Below, piece after piece: positions 47,103-57,803 of a stretch of 64,000 bases of DNA. Each line of letters starts with the position of its first letter. Positions within the stretch are counted from its first letter, which is position 1. The notes beneath the pieces were generated by a model that was not told the DNA's origin, did not search any database, and worked only from the letters and a program-made list of their open reading frames with translations. Both the position numbers and the translations under genes were made by a program. Location: NCBI RefSeq assembly GCF_019430905.1, contig NZ_JAHYCA010000005.1, forward strand, positions 124,001-188,000, in the 5' to 3' direction. The stretch is from Billgrantia antri. Its GTDB lineage: Bacteria; Pseudomonadota; Gammaproteobacteria; Pseudomonadales; Halomonadaceae.

Positions 47103-50101
47103 CTTCTTATTAGTAGGCGGTACAGCGCCGGAATCACCAGCAGCGTCAACAGAGTCGACGCGACCAGCCCGGAGATGATCGCCCAGGCCATCGGCGGCCA
47201 CAGCGTCGACTGCGTCAACGTCAGCGGCACCAGACCAGCCACGGTGGTGGCCGTGGTCAACAGTACCGGACGCGTACGCCGCGCCACCGCTGCCACCACA
47301 GCCTCCTTCACGTCGTAACCCTGCTTGCGATTGGCGTTCATCAAGTCGATTAGCACGATGGCGTTGTTGACCACGATACCGACCAGCGCCACCACTCCGA
47401 GCATGGCGGTGAAGCCGAATGGCTGGCCGGTCAGCCAGAGTCCCGGCACCACGCCGATGACCGACAGCGGGACGGTGGTCAGGACGATCGCTAACTGACG
47501 GAAGGAGTTGAACTGGGCCAGCAGAAAGATCACCAGCAGCAGGCCGCCGACCGGCAGCGTCTGGAACAGTGCGGTGTTGGCATCGCCGGCCGACTCGGCC
47601 GCACCGCCCACGGCATAGCTGACGCCGGCGGGCAGGTCGAGCTCCTCCAGGCGCGGCAGGACCTCGCCAAGCACCCCTTCGTAGGTCCAGCCGTCGGCCA
47701 CCTCGGCCAGCACCACCGTCATGCGGCGCAGATCCCGGTGCTGAATTATCGCCGGGCGCCAGTCCAGCGCCAGGGTGGCTACCTCACCGAGCGGCACCGG
47801 GCGGCCATCGTCGGCGGCCAACCGTAACCCCTCCAGCCCATCGGTGGAGAAGCGCTCGCCCTCGGGCGAGCGCACCAACAGCGGCGCGGGATCGCGCCCG
47901 GCACGCCAGACACTGACCTCGATCCCCCGGCTGGCACCGGCCAGAGCCGCGGCCACGTCGCGCCTCGTCAGGCCGTACTCGGCAGCGCGAGCGTCGTCGG
48001 TCTCGACTCGCAGCGTGGCCAGCCCCTCGCCCAGGCGATGACGTGCATCGCGCGCTCCCGCGGCCTCGCGCACCACGCTCAAGATACGGCCGGCGGCGTC
48101 GGCGAGCGCGGCGCGATTCTCGCCATAGACGCGGATCTCCACCGGGGCTTCAAGCGGCGGCCCCTGGCCCAGGCGCCGAGCCACCACCTCGGCTTCCGGC
48201 ATCCACTCCGGCGCCACACTTCTCACCCAGTCCATCAGTCCGGCCAGATCGTCGGCACCCTCGGTCTCCACCACCAGCCGTGCCAGATGCGGCTGGCGCG
48301 GCTGCTCGACAAGGTTGTAATAGAAACGCGGGCCGCTGAAGCCGACGAAGCGATGCACCGCCCTCACCGTCGGTCGCTCGGCCAGCGCGATGGCCAACAC
48401 CTCGGCCTGATGCGCGGTGGTGTCGAGATGAGTCCCCTCGGGGAAATTGAGGTCGACGACCAGTTGGTTGCGATCGGTATCGGGAAAGAAGTCCTGATCG
48501 AGCAGCGGCATCATCGCCAGCGCCCCCACCAGCAGCATGCCGGCACCCACCAGTATCCAAACTGGCCAACGTACGGCAGCCCCGCCGACTCTCTCGCCCC
48601 ACGCCTGCAACCGCTCGCGCCGCGCGACTTGCCGCGGCTTGAGGATACCCGCGGCGAAGACCGGGGTGACGAACACGGCATACGCATAGCTCACCGCCAG
48701 GGTCAGCATCACCAAGATCGGGATGGCACGGGTGAAGTCGGCGGTATTGCCGCTGGAAAGCAGCAGCGGGACGAAGGCCGCCAGGGTGGTCCCCGTGGCC
48801 GCCAGCAGCGGTGTGGCCAACTCGCGTACCGAGCGGGTCACGGCCTGGGCTGCCGAGCGGCCCTGGTCGCGGTGCCACTGGATGTTTTCCACCATGACGA
48901 TGGCATTATCCACCAGCATGCCCAGTGCGATCACCATGCCGGCGACGGCGATCTGGTGCAGCACGCCGCCGCCCATGGCATAGAGAGCCAGCGAGGAGAA
49001 GGTCACTAGCGGCACGACCACCATCACGGCCAACCCCAGCCGCAGCCCCATGGCCAGGAACAGCAGCACGCCGAGAATCCCGATACCCATCAACAGCGAG
49101 ACGCCGAGTTCCGCCAATCGCCGTTCGACCCAGCGCGGCTGGTAGAACGTCTCCTCGATCGCAAGCGGCGCATAGGCCGGGCGCAGCTCCTCCACCAGCG
49201 CGCGCAGTCGCGCGCCGAAGCGCGCTGCGTTGACCCGATCGCTGGAAAGCACCAACCCCAGCGCCACCGCCGGCCGGCCATCGTGCCATAACCGCTCGGT
49301 AGCGGGCTCCCGGGGAGCGAGGTGAATATCGGCCAGCTGACCCAGCGGCACCTGATCGCCCCAAAGGGTGCGTATCGGCGTGGCGGCAAGCTCTTCCAGC
49401 GAGCCAAACTCGGTGCGCGGGTCGAGCACCAACGAGCGCCCACCGATCGACAGGCTACCGCCGGGGGTGGTCAGGTTACGCGCCGCGAGCTGAGTGCCCA
49501 GGGCACGGGCGTCGAGCCCGGTCAACTCGGCCAGCGTGTCATCCCAACCGATCGTCACCTGCTGGCCCGGATCAGCCAGCACGTCGATGCGAGCAATCTC
49601 CTTAAGCCGGAACAGGTCGCGGCGCAGCCGCCTGGCCGCCTCGCGCAGCTCGAGAAGGTCGTCGGAACCGGTCACAGACAGGACGATACCATGGGCATCC
49701 GAGTCCCGATCACTGATCTCTGCCTCGCCCACTCCATCGGGGAACTCTCGGCTCGCCCGGTCGACGGCGATGCGAACCCGCTCCCAGGCGGCATCGGTAT
49801 CGTAGACGTGCTCGTGCATCTCGAGCGTAACGTGAGCAACGCCAAGTCGCGCAGTGCCGATGATGTCGTTGACCTCCTCGATCTGGGCCAGCTCCTCCTC
49901 CAGCGGGTTGAGCACAAGACGCTCGACCTGCTCCGGCTCGGCGCCGGGATAGGGCACCAGCACCTGGCCGAAGCGATAAGGAAAGAACGGATCCTCCTGG
50001 CGGTCCATCGCCACCCAGGCCGCCAGCCCCAGCAGCGCCAGCAGGAGCGTCACGGTCAGGATCAACCGCTTGTAGCGCAGCGAGGCGAGCAGCCAACTCA
50101 T
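47099..50101 (-). CDS. RND efflux transporter, inner-membrane pump subunit
   Basis: A 1,000-residue proton-driven RND exporter of the hydrophobe/amphiphile type. Twelve membrane helices are suggested: one near residue 15, five in the block 330-530 and a matching set in the second half. The helix 4 proton-relay region reads ALGMLVDNAIVMVENI, with D-N where AcrB has D-D, and helix 10 reads LVGIVVNNAIVLIDLM. GGGVLHQIAVAG resembles the equivalent part of MexK/CzcA-adjacent families. It is coupled (ATGA) to an upstream adaptor gene. No outer-membrane channel gene is present, so it probably borrows a TolC-like protein from elsewhere. Substrates are unknown. Confidence 0.92.
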   Translation of the reverse strand: MSWLLASLRYKRLILTVTLLLALLGLAAWVAMDRQEDPFFPYRFGQVLVPYPGAEPEQVERLVLNPLEEELAQIEEVNDIIGTARLGVAHVTLEMHEHVYDTDAAWERVRIAVDRASREFPDGVGEAEISDRDSDAHGIVLSVTGSDDLLELREAARRLRRDLFRLKEIARIDVLADPGQQVTIGWDDTLAELTGLDARALGTQLAARNLTTPGGSLSIGGRSLVLDPRTEFGSLEELAATPIRTLWGDQVPLGQLADIHLAPREPATERLWHDGRPAVALGLVLSSDRVNAARFGARLRALVEELRPAYAPLAIEETFYQPRWVERRLAELGVSLLMGIGILGVLLFLAMGLRLGLAVMVVVPLVTFSSLALYAMGGGVLHQIAVAGMVIALGMLVDNAIVMVENIQWHRDQGRSAAQAVTRSVRELATPLLAATGTTLAAFVPLLLSSGNTADFTRAIPILVMLTLAVSYAYAVFVTPVFAAGILKPRQVARRERLQAWGERVGGAAVRWPVWILVGAGMLLVGALAMMPLLDQDFFPDTDRNQLVVDLNFPEGTHLDTTAHQAEVLAIALAERPTVRAVHRFVGFSGPRFYYNLVEQPRQPHLARLVVETEGADDLAGLMDWVRSVAPEWMPEAEVVARRLGQGPPLEAPVEIRVYGENRAALADAAGRILSVVREAAGARDARHRLGEGLATLRVETDDARAAEYGLTRRDVAAALAGASRGIEVSVWRAGRDPAPLLVRSPEGERFSTDGLEGLRLAADDGRPVPLGEVATLALDWRPAIIQHRDLRRMTVVLAEVADGWTYEGVLGEVLPRLEELDLPAGVSYAVGGAAESAGDANTALFQTLPVGGLLLVIFLLAQFNSFRQLAIVLTTVPLSVIGVVPGLWLTGQPFGFTAMLGVVALVGIVVNNAIVLIDLMNANRKQGYDVKEAVVAAVARRTRPVLLTTATTVAGLVPLTLTQSTLWPPMAWAIISGLVASTLLTLLVIPALYRLLIRS

Positions 50102-51177
50102 GGCAACACCCTCACTCGATCCCCCTGCTCCAGACGACCCTGCCCTGCCGTCACCACTCGCTCACCCGAGGCGAGTGACGACGCCGTGACCGAAACCCAA
50201 CCATCGACCAGACGGCCCGTCGTCACGGCCACCTGTCGAACCGTGTCGTCATCGCTCAGCATCAGAACATGCGGCGCATGCCCTCCGGGATCGACCACCG
50301 CCGCCAACGGCACCTGGAGGACTGGCGGAGCGGCGAGCGCAAGCTGCACGCGCAAGGGCGCCCCCAGCGCCGGGGCAGACTCGGAGTCGATAGCGACGAT
50401 CACCGGTGCCATGGCCTCACCCGCACGCCCCACGTGCGCCACCCGGCCCGCCAAGCGCTGTGCCGTCGACAGCGACGTCAGTGTTGCCTCCTGCCCCACC
50501 TCGAGCCGGGCGGCAAGATGTCCCGGCATGCGAATCTCGACTTCACGTCCGCCGAGCCCGGCCAGCTTCAGCACGGGCTGCCCCGCCGCCACGAAATCAC
50601 CGGGCTCGACCTCGAGGTCGGTCACCTCGGCCGCGAAAGGAGCCCGCAGAGTCAGTTCATCGAGCTGCGCCCGTGCCTCGTCCCGCTGCGCCACGGCCTG
50701 CTCGCGTGCCTGGGCGGTAGCCTCACGCTCCGCGCGCAGGCGGTCCAGTTCCTCCTCGGCGCTGAGATTGCGTTCACGCAGGGCCCGCGCACGCTCCACG
50801 TCACGCCCCAGCCGACTCAGGCGGGCATCGAGCTCACGCACCCTGGCTTCGGCGGCCGCCAGCGCTGGCGCCAGGGCCGGGTTGTGCAGGGTGGCCAGGG
50901 GTTCGCCCCGCTCGACCCGTTGCCCCCGCACCACGAGCCGCTCCTGCAACACACCACCATGCAAAAAGGCGGGTTCGGCGCGCTCGCTGGCCCGCACCGT
51001 ACCGGGAAAGCGGTAGCTCACCGCGTCCTGGGACAAGCGCACCGCTTCCACGCGTACGCCAAGTAGCGGCACCTCATCCCGGACGACCTGAGCGGGAGTC
51101 GCATCACAGCCCGTCTGCAGCGCCGCGATCAACGCCATCAAGGCCACCAGGCGCCCTCCTCCCCTCTGCACTGTCAT
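50098..51177 (-). CDS. RND efflux periplasmic adaptor (lipoprotein)
   Basis: A membrane-fusion protein of about 359 residues linking the RND pump to an outer-membrane channel. A lipobox ALQTGC near residue 22 indicates lipid anchoring. A hairpin of coiled coil (about 95-175, rich in Arg, Glu and Ala) is flanked by lipoyl halves (EPAFLHGGVLQERLVVRGQRV and LTLRAPFAAEVTDLEVEPGDFV), then beta-barrel and membrane-proximal domains. I chose the ATG at 51177, which sits at proper spacing from AGGAG; another ATG lies two codons upstream. A TetR-operator-like palindrome lies just upstream of it. Confidence 0.9.
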   Translation of the reverse strand: MTVQRGGGRLVALMALIAALQTGCDATPAQVVRDEVPLLGVRVEAVRLSQDAVSYRFPGTVRASERAEPAFLHGGVLQERLVVRGQRVERGEPLATLHNPALAPALAAAEARVRELDARLSRLGRDVERARALRERNLSAEEELDRLRAEREATAQAREQAVAQRDEARAQLDELTLRAPFAAEVTDLEVEPGDFVAAGQPVLKLAGLGGREVEIRMPGHLAARLEVGQEATLTSLSTAQRLAGRVAHVGRAGEAMAPVIVAIDSESAPALGAPLRVQLALAAPPVLQVPLAAVVDPGGHAPHVLMLSDDDTVRQVAVTTGRLVDGWVSVTASSLASGERVVTAGQGRLEQGDRVRVLP

Positions 51178-51204
51178 TGTCATTCTCCTCTACGGGACGA
51201 CCGC

Positions 51205-51230
51205 ATGAACTGGCCGGCCGGTCAGTTCAT
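51205..51230. promoter_or_regulatory. TetR-type operator 1 (before the pump operon)
   Basis: A 26-bp near-perfect palindrome centred on CCGG|CCGG, with arms ATGAACTG and CAGTTCAT, lies between the tetR stop and the adaptor start. Only one symmetric base pair is mismatched. Its 17-base core AACTGGCCGGCCGGTCA is identical to that of the site upstream of tetR. Confidence 0.85.
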
Positions 51231-51244
51231 GCCGAAAAAAATAC

Positions 51245-51850
51245 TCACTCCCGGGGCGTTACCCCTTCCATGAAGATCTTGAGGAAATCCTCCAGAAATG
51301 CCGCATCGCTGCCCATGCCCGGCCAGTGCTGGTGATGGCACTTGGCCTCGAACCACTGGGTGCAGGTCATCACGAACATGGCGATCACATGGGTGGGATT
51401 GATGTCCTTGCGCAGCAGCCCGCGACTTTGGGCCTGGCGCACCCACTCGGCCCCCGCGCCGACGAGCTGGTTGTCTAGCTCGCCGCAGTGGCTATCCCCT
51501 TCCAGGTGGGTCCAGGCAAACAGCCGCACCACGCCGGGGTTGTCACGCAGGAAATGGAAGTAGGCTTCCACCGAACGGCGCAGCAGTGCGGCGTCCGGCT
51601 CGCCGGCCTCCTCCAGCATCGCCATCTGGGCCGTGAAGTAGCGCTCGAAGGCGCGGTTCTTGACCGCCTCCCAAAGCTGCTCCTTGCTGCCGAAATGGTG
51701 ATGGATCAGGCTTTTGGTGACCTCGGCCGAGCGCGCCAGCTCGCTGAGCTTGACGGCGGAAAAACCCTGCGCGACGAACAGGGTTTCGGCCGCATCGAGA
51801 ATGCGCGTACGGGTCAGCTCGGGGTCGCGGGTCTGGGCTCTTGGTGTCAT
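51245..51850 (-). CDS. TetR/AcrR family transcriptional regulator
   Basis: A 201-residue repressor-type protein. The N-terminal helix-turn-helix is typical of TetR: TRTRILDAAETLFVAQGFSAVKLSELARSAEVTKSLIHHHFGSKEQLW (residues ~13-60). The C-terminal ligand domain carries VEAYFHFLRDNPGVVRLFAWTHLE. It is the first gene of the regulator-adaptor-pump set on one strand. Two matching 26-bp palindromes, one before its own gene and one before the adaptor, suggest autorepression and control of the pump. The inducer is unknown. Confidence 0.93.
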   Translation of the reverse strand: MTPRAQTRDPELTRTRILDAAETLFVAQGFSAVKLSELARSAEVTKSLIHHHFGSKEQLWEAVKNRAFERYFTAQMAMLEEAGEPDAALLRRSVEAYFHFLRDNPGVVRLFAWTHLEGDSHCGELDNQLVGAGAEWVRQAQSRGLLRKDINPTHVIAMFVMTCTQWFEAKCHHQHWPGMGSDAAFLEDFLKIFMEGVTPRE

Positions 51851-51864
51851 GCGCCGACGATAGC

Positions 51865-51890
51865 GCTAACTGGCCGGCCGGTCAATTAGC
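51865..51890. promoter_or_regulatory. TetR-type operator 2 (before tetR)
   Basis: A 26-bp near-palindrome with arms GCTAACTG and CAATTAGC around CCGGCCGG ends 15 bases upstream of the tetR start. It shares the core with operator 1. It is also about 70 bases upstream of the mnmA -10 element on the other strand. Confidence 0.85.
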
Positions 51891-51956
51891 TAAGGATGCG
51901 CCAACACGCAAAAGCGTCATCCGCACGCCAAGATGAAGACACTTCAATATGTAGTG

Positions 51957-51962
51957 TATAAT
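51957..51962 (+). promoter_or_regulatory. -10 element of the mnmA promoter
   Basis: A perfect TATAAT 39 bases upstream of the mnmA ATG; the -35 region at 17 bases reads TGAAGA and is weak. Confidence 0.6.
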
Positions 51963-52000
51963 TCCCGCCCATTTGCGACCCACTCAACCCGAGAGCGCCC

Positions 52001-53109
52001 ATGACCGCCACCTCAGGCAAGGTGATCGTCGGCATGTCCGGCGGCGTCGATTCCTCCGTTTCCGCCCTGCTGCTGCTCGAACAGGGCTATCAGGTCGAAG
52101 GCCTGTTCATGAAGAATTGGGACGAGGACGACGGCACCGAGTACTGCACCGCCAAGGCCGACCTGGCGGACGCCCAGGCCGTGTGCGAGAAGCTCGGCAT
52201 CAAGTTGCACAGTGCCAATTTCGCCGCCGAGTACTGGGACAACGTGTTCGAGCACTTCCTGGCGGAGTATCAGGCCGGGCGCACGCCGAACCCGGACATC
52301 CTGTGCAACCGCGAGATCAAGTTCAAGGTGTTCCTCGAGTACGCCGAGATGCTCGGCGCCGAGAAGATCGCCACCGGCCACTATGTTCGTGGCGGCGTGC
52401 GCCACGGTCGGCCGCGGCTGCTCAAGGGCATCGACGCCAACAAGGACCAGAGCTACTTCCTGCATGCCGTGCCGGAGGACGCCATCGCCCGTACGCTGTT
52501 TCCGGTGGGCGAGCTGGAGAAGCCCGAGGTGCGCGCCATCGCCGAGCGTCATGACCTGGCCACCGCGCGCAAGAAGGACTCCACCGGCATCTGCTTCATC
52601 GGCGAGCGACGCTTCCGCGATTTCCTGCAGCAGTACCTGCCGGCCCAGCCGGGCATCATCGAGACCCCTGAAGGCGAGATCATCGGTGAACATATGGGGC
52701 TGATGTACTACACCCTGGGGCAGCGCCAGGGGCTCGGCATCGGCGGGCTGGCCAACCACCCCGAGGCGCCCTGGTACGTGGCGGGCAAGGACCTCGAGCG
52801 CAACGCGCTGATCGCGGTGCAGGGCAAGCACCATCCGCTGCTCTATACCGATTCGCTGGCTACCGAGGCGATGGACTGGGTCGCCGGCGAGCCGCCCGCC
52901 GCCGAGGGTCGGTTTACCGCCAAGGCACGCTACCGCCAGAGCGACGTCCCCTGCACCGTCCGCACGCGAGAGGATGGCGGCGTCGAGGTGCGCTTCGACG
53001 ATTCCCAACGTGCCGTCACGCCCGGTCAGTCGCTGGTGCTCTATGACGGCGAGATCTGCCTCGGCGGCGGGGTGATCCGCGACACCTGGAACGCCACGGA
53101 GGCCGCCGC

Positions 53110-53113
<4 letters not shown>
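52001..53113 (+). CDS. mnmA: tRNA-specific 2-thiouridylase MnmA
   Basis: MnmA makes 2-thiouridine at tRNA position 34, using sulfur relayed by the Tus proteins. The 370-residue protein has the PP-loop [10 protein letters not shown] near residue 10, [14 protein letters not shown], the first catalytic cysteine in [12 protein letters not shown] and the second in [12 protein letters not shown]. The length is normal. It starts the mnmA-hflD-purB run; hflD overlaps its stop. Confidence 0.96.
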
Positions 53114-55174
<2,061 letters not shown>

Positions 55175-55202
55175 GCCGTCCGGAGACGCACCAGGAGGCG
55201 CC

Positions 55203-55766
55203 ATGGTCAAGCTGACCAAGATCTACACCCGCACCGGCGACAAGGGTGACACCGGCCTGGGCGACAGCACCCGCGTGCCCAAGCACGACCCACGCGTGGA
55301 AGCCTTCGGCAGCGTGGACGAGAGCAACGCCGTCATCGGCATGGCCCTGTTGCACGCCGAGGGCGAACAGCGCGATCTCCTGACCCGGGTGCAGAACGAC
55401 CTGTTCGACGTTGGCGCCGACCTGTGCACCCCGGAGCAGGAGGCACCCGAATACCCGCCGCTGAGGGTCACGGCGGCCCAGGTCGACTATCTCGAGGCGC
55501 AAATCGATGCCTACAATGCCGAGCTCGCCACCCTGCGCTCATTCATCCTGCCCGGAGGCACGGCGCTGGCCGCCCACCTGCACTTGGCACGCACCGTGGC
55601 ACGACGCGCCGAGCGCCAAGTGACGGCGCTGATGGCGGAACAACCGGTCAACCCCGAGGTACTACGCTATCTCAATCGCCTCTCGGACCTGCTGTTCGTC
55701 ATCGCGCGCCGGGCCAACGACAATGGCCAGCGCGACGTGCTGTGGGTACCCGGCGCCAACCGCTAA
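55203..55766 (+). CDS. pduO: Cob(I)alamin adenosyltransferase, PduO type
   Basis: A 187-residue ATP:cob(I)alamin adenosyltransferase that makes coenzyme B12. The N-terminal ATP loop IYTRTGDKGDTGLGDSTRV, the VDESNAVIGMAL segment and the C-terminal LNRLSDLLFVIARRAN signature are all intact. The ATG at 55203 follows AGGAGG; the frame extends 19 codons upstream with no ribosome site. No B12-dependent enzyme or cobalamin synthesis gene is in the window. Confidence 0.93.
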   Translation: MVKLTKIYTRTGDKGDTGLGDSTRVPKHDPRVEAFGSVDESNAVIGMALLHAEGEQRDLLTRVQNDLFDVGADLCTPEQEAPEYPPLRVTAAQVDYLEAQIDAYNAELATLRSFILPGGTALAAHLHLARTVARRAERQVTALMAEQPVNPEVLRYLNRLSDLLFVIARRANDNGQRDVLWVPGANR

Positions 55767-55805
55767 GCCTCTCGCTTCGCGATACGCTACCATTACCCCT
55801 TTCAC

Positions 55806-55833
55806 CCGCAGGGACGCCATCGGCGCCCTGCGG
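55806..55833 (+). terminator. Hairpin after pduO (possible terminator)
   Basis: CCGCAGGG and CCCTGCGG form a perfect 8-bp stem, with a further short GCC/GGC pairing in the loop, 40 bases after the pduO stop. The following CTCTT is a poor U-tract. Confidence 0.45.
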
Positions 55834-55866
55834 CTCTTCGCGCCTTCTGCCGAATAGCGAGACATC

Positions 55867-57042
55867 ATGCCAAGCGACGCTCCTCTCAGCCTGCTCGGCG
55901 GCCTGACGCCTGCCGAGTTCCTGCGTGACTACTGGCAGCGCCAGCCCCTGTTGATACGTGGCGCCCTTGCCGACTTCGAGAGCCCGCTCGACCCCGACGA
56001 GCTGGCCGGGCTCGCCTGCGAAGAGGGCGTCGAAGCCCGCCTGATCGAAGAGGCAGGCCCCGACGGCCCCTGGCAGGTCAGCCACGGCCCCTTCGACGAG
56101 GCCGTGTTCGGTGAGCTGCCCGAGCGAGACTGGACCCTGCTGGTGCAGGCCGTGGACCATTACGTCCCCGAGGTGGCCGAACTGCTCGAACTCTTCGACT
56201 TCCTGCCAAGCTGGCGCCTCGATGACGTCATGATCAGCTACGCCCCACCCGGCGGCAGTGTCGGCCCCCACGTCGACCAGTACGACGTCTTCCTGCTGCA
56301 GGGGCTGGGCCGGCGCCGCTGGCAGCTCGGCGGCAAGGTACCCGACGATGCCCCCATCATCGCCGGCATCGACCTGCGCATCCTCGAGCGCTTCGAGATC
56401 GAGCCTGGCGACGACTGGGTGCTGGAGCCGGGCGACATGCTCTACCTACCGCCGGGCTGGGCGCATCACGGCGTCAGCCAGAGCGACGACTGCATGACCT
56501 ATTCGGTAGGCTTTCGCGCCCCCTCGGCGGACGAGGCGATTACCTCCTTTGCCGACTACCTCGGTGAGCAGCTGCCCCCCTCGCTGCGCTACGGCGATGC
56601 CGGCATGACGCCTCCCAGCGACCCAGCCGAGCTCGACGACGCCGCTCTTGAACGCATGCGCCACCTGATCCTCTCGACCCTCGACGACCCGGCACAGCTT
56701 GCCCAGTGGTTCGGCCGCGTGATGACCCAGCCCAAGTACGCCGACCAACTGGTCCCCAGCGAGACATCGACGGACGTCGAGGAACTTGTCACGCTACTAC
56801 AGGACGGAGAAGCGCTCGTGCGCTGTCCCGGGTCGCGCTTCGCCTGGCGCGCGCTGGACGACGAGACCGCCACGCTGTTTGCCGACGGTGACGGCGTGAT
56901 CTGTGCGCTGCCGTTGGCTCGCACCCTCGCCAGGGCGTCGACACTGGACGGCGACCTGCTCGAGTACCCCGGCGCCGCCGAGCTGCTGGCCGCGCTGCTC
57001 GATGCGGGCAGTCTGACCTGGCTAGAGGAAACAGAGGAGTGA
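55867..57042 (+). CDS. roxA: 50S ribosomal protein L16 3-hydroxylase (RoxA/YcfD)
   Basis: A JmjC-fold Fe(II)/2-oxoglutarate oxygenase that hydroxylates an arginine of ribosomal protein uL16 in E. coli. The 391-residue protein has a JmjC domain (about 95-220) with iron ligands in GPHVDQYDVF (H-x-D) and the distal His in YLPPGWAHHGVS, plus a dimerisation domain and a C-terminal winged-helix (about 260-385). The N-terminal LTPAEFLRDYWQRQPLLIRGA is typical of the family. It sits near purB, as in E. coli, where phoPQ lies between. Confidence 0.93.
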   Translation: MPSDAPLSLLGGLTPAEFLRDYWQRQPLLIRGALADFESPLDPDELAGLACEEGVEARLIEEAGPDGPWQVSHGPFDEAVFGELPERDWTLLVQAVDHYVPEVAELLELFDFLPSWRLDDVMISYAPPGGSVGPHVDQYDVFLLQGLGRRRWQLGGKVPDDAPIIAGIDLRILERFEIEPGDDWVLEPGDMLYLPPGWAHHGVSQSDDCMTYSVGFRAPSADEAITSFADYLGEQLPPSLRYGDAGMTPPSDPAELDDAALERMRHLILSTLDDPAQLAQWFGRVMTQPKYADQLVPSETSTDVEELVTLLQDGEALVRCPGSRFAWRALDDETATLFADGDGVICALPLARTLARASTLDGDLLEYPGAAELLAALLDAGSLTWLEETEE

Positions 57043-57044
57043 CG

Positions 57045-57479
57045 ATGTCCGGCATCATCGAGATTCGTGAAGGCAGTTGGGCCGAGCTCGGCGCCCAGGC
57101 TGGCGAGATCCGTCGTGTGGTCTTCATCGAGGAACAGCAGGTGCCGCAGGAGGAAGAGTGGGACGGGCGCGACGATGCCTGCCGTCATTTCCTGGCCCTG
57201 GGCGACGGCACCCCGCTGGGCACCGCCCGGCTTCTGCCCGATGGTCATATCGGGCGTGTCGCCGTGCTCGACGCAGCGCGTGGACTGGGCATTGGCGCCG
57301 CCTTGATGCGGGCCGCCATCGATGCAGCAGGCCGCCGCGGCCATCGACAGGTCGAACTCGCCGCCCAGACCCACGCCCTCGCCTTCTACGAGAACCTGGG
57401 GTTCACCGCCTTCGGCGAAACCTTCCTGGAGGCAGGAATCCCGCACCGCAACATGCGCCTGCTGCTGGCTGATCACTAG
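57045..57479 (+). CDS. GNAT family N-acetyltransferase
   Basis: A 144-residue acetyltransferase. The acetyl-CoA-binding segment is GRVAVLDAARGLGIGAALMRAA (the R-G-x-G-I-G loop), followed by ALAFYENLGFTAFGETFLEAGIPH. The N-terminal VVFIEEQQVPQEEEWDGRDDACRHFLA is typical of ElaA/YjcF-like members. The ATG at 57045 follows AGAGGAG and nearly overlaps the roxA stop (gap 2 bp); a GTG at 57039 is an alternative. The acceptor substrate is unknown. Confidence 0.88.
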   Translation: MSGIIEIREGSWAELGAQAGEIRRVVFIEEQQVPQEEEWDGRDDACRHFLALGDGTPLGTARLLPDGHIGRVAVLDAARGLGIGAALMRAAIDAAGRRGHRQVELAAQTHALAFYENLGFTAFGETFLEAGIPHRNMRLLLADH

Positions 57480-57803
57480 AGCCACCCCACTCCCTCAAAC
57501 GAAAAACGACTACAACACAGGGAGGCCTACGGCCTCCTTGTAGTCAAACTACAACCCTTCCTCCCCCTAAGTGACCATTGTTCATCCCGCGTCATCTGGG
57601 CCATAGTGCTTCCCAAGGCGAGAGACAAAACGATTGTTCGATGTTTTTCTGTAGTCGAAGTCATACATTCGTTTCAAATCGCCAAGGTTCGACCAAGGCA
57701 GCAGAGACAAGCCGCTTTCGTTAGCCGAACCTGAACTCATTTCGCAGGCGCAGCAAAATGCTCACCCCTGCCAGCCCGAACCTGACCCGAGGGAGAAAGC
57801 TCC
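57480..57803. other. 324-bp intergenic region before aceA
   Basis: No coding frame or RNA gene is visible. The left part holds the imperfect hairpin at 57508-57545. The middle (57560-57700) is locally AT-richer, which suggests promoter or operator sequence for aceA, but I cannot identify a convincing -35/-10 pair or a named operator. The right end carries the aceA ribosome site GAGGGAGAAA. Confidence 0.6.
57508..57545. terminator. Two-part hairpin after the GNAT gene
   Basis: An inner GGAGGCC/GGCCTCC stem with a TAC loop is nested in an outer GACTACAA/TTGTAGTC stem, with a five-base bulge (CACAG) on the left. It is 29 bases past the GNAT stop and could end that transcript. No long U-tract follows. 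Confidence 0.6.

Noticed and set aside
49322..51016. Long plus-strand frame opposite the RND and adaptor genes
   Set aside because: It is antisense to two clear coding regions and consists of low-complexity Arg/Ser/Ala stretches.
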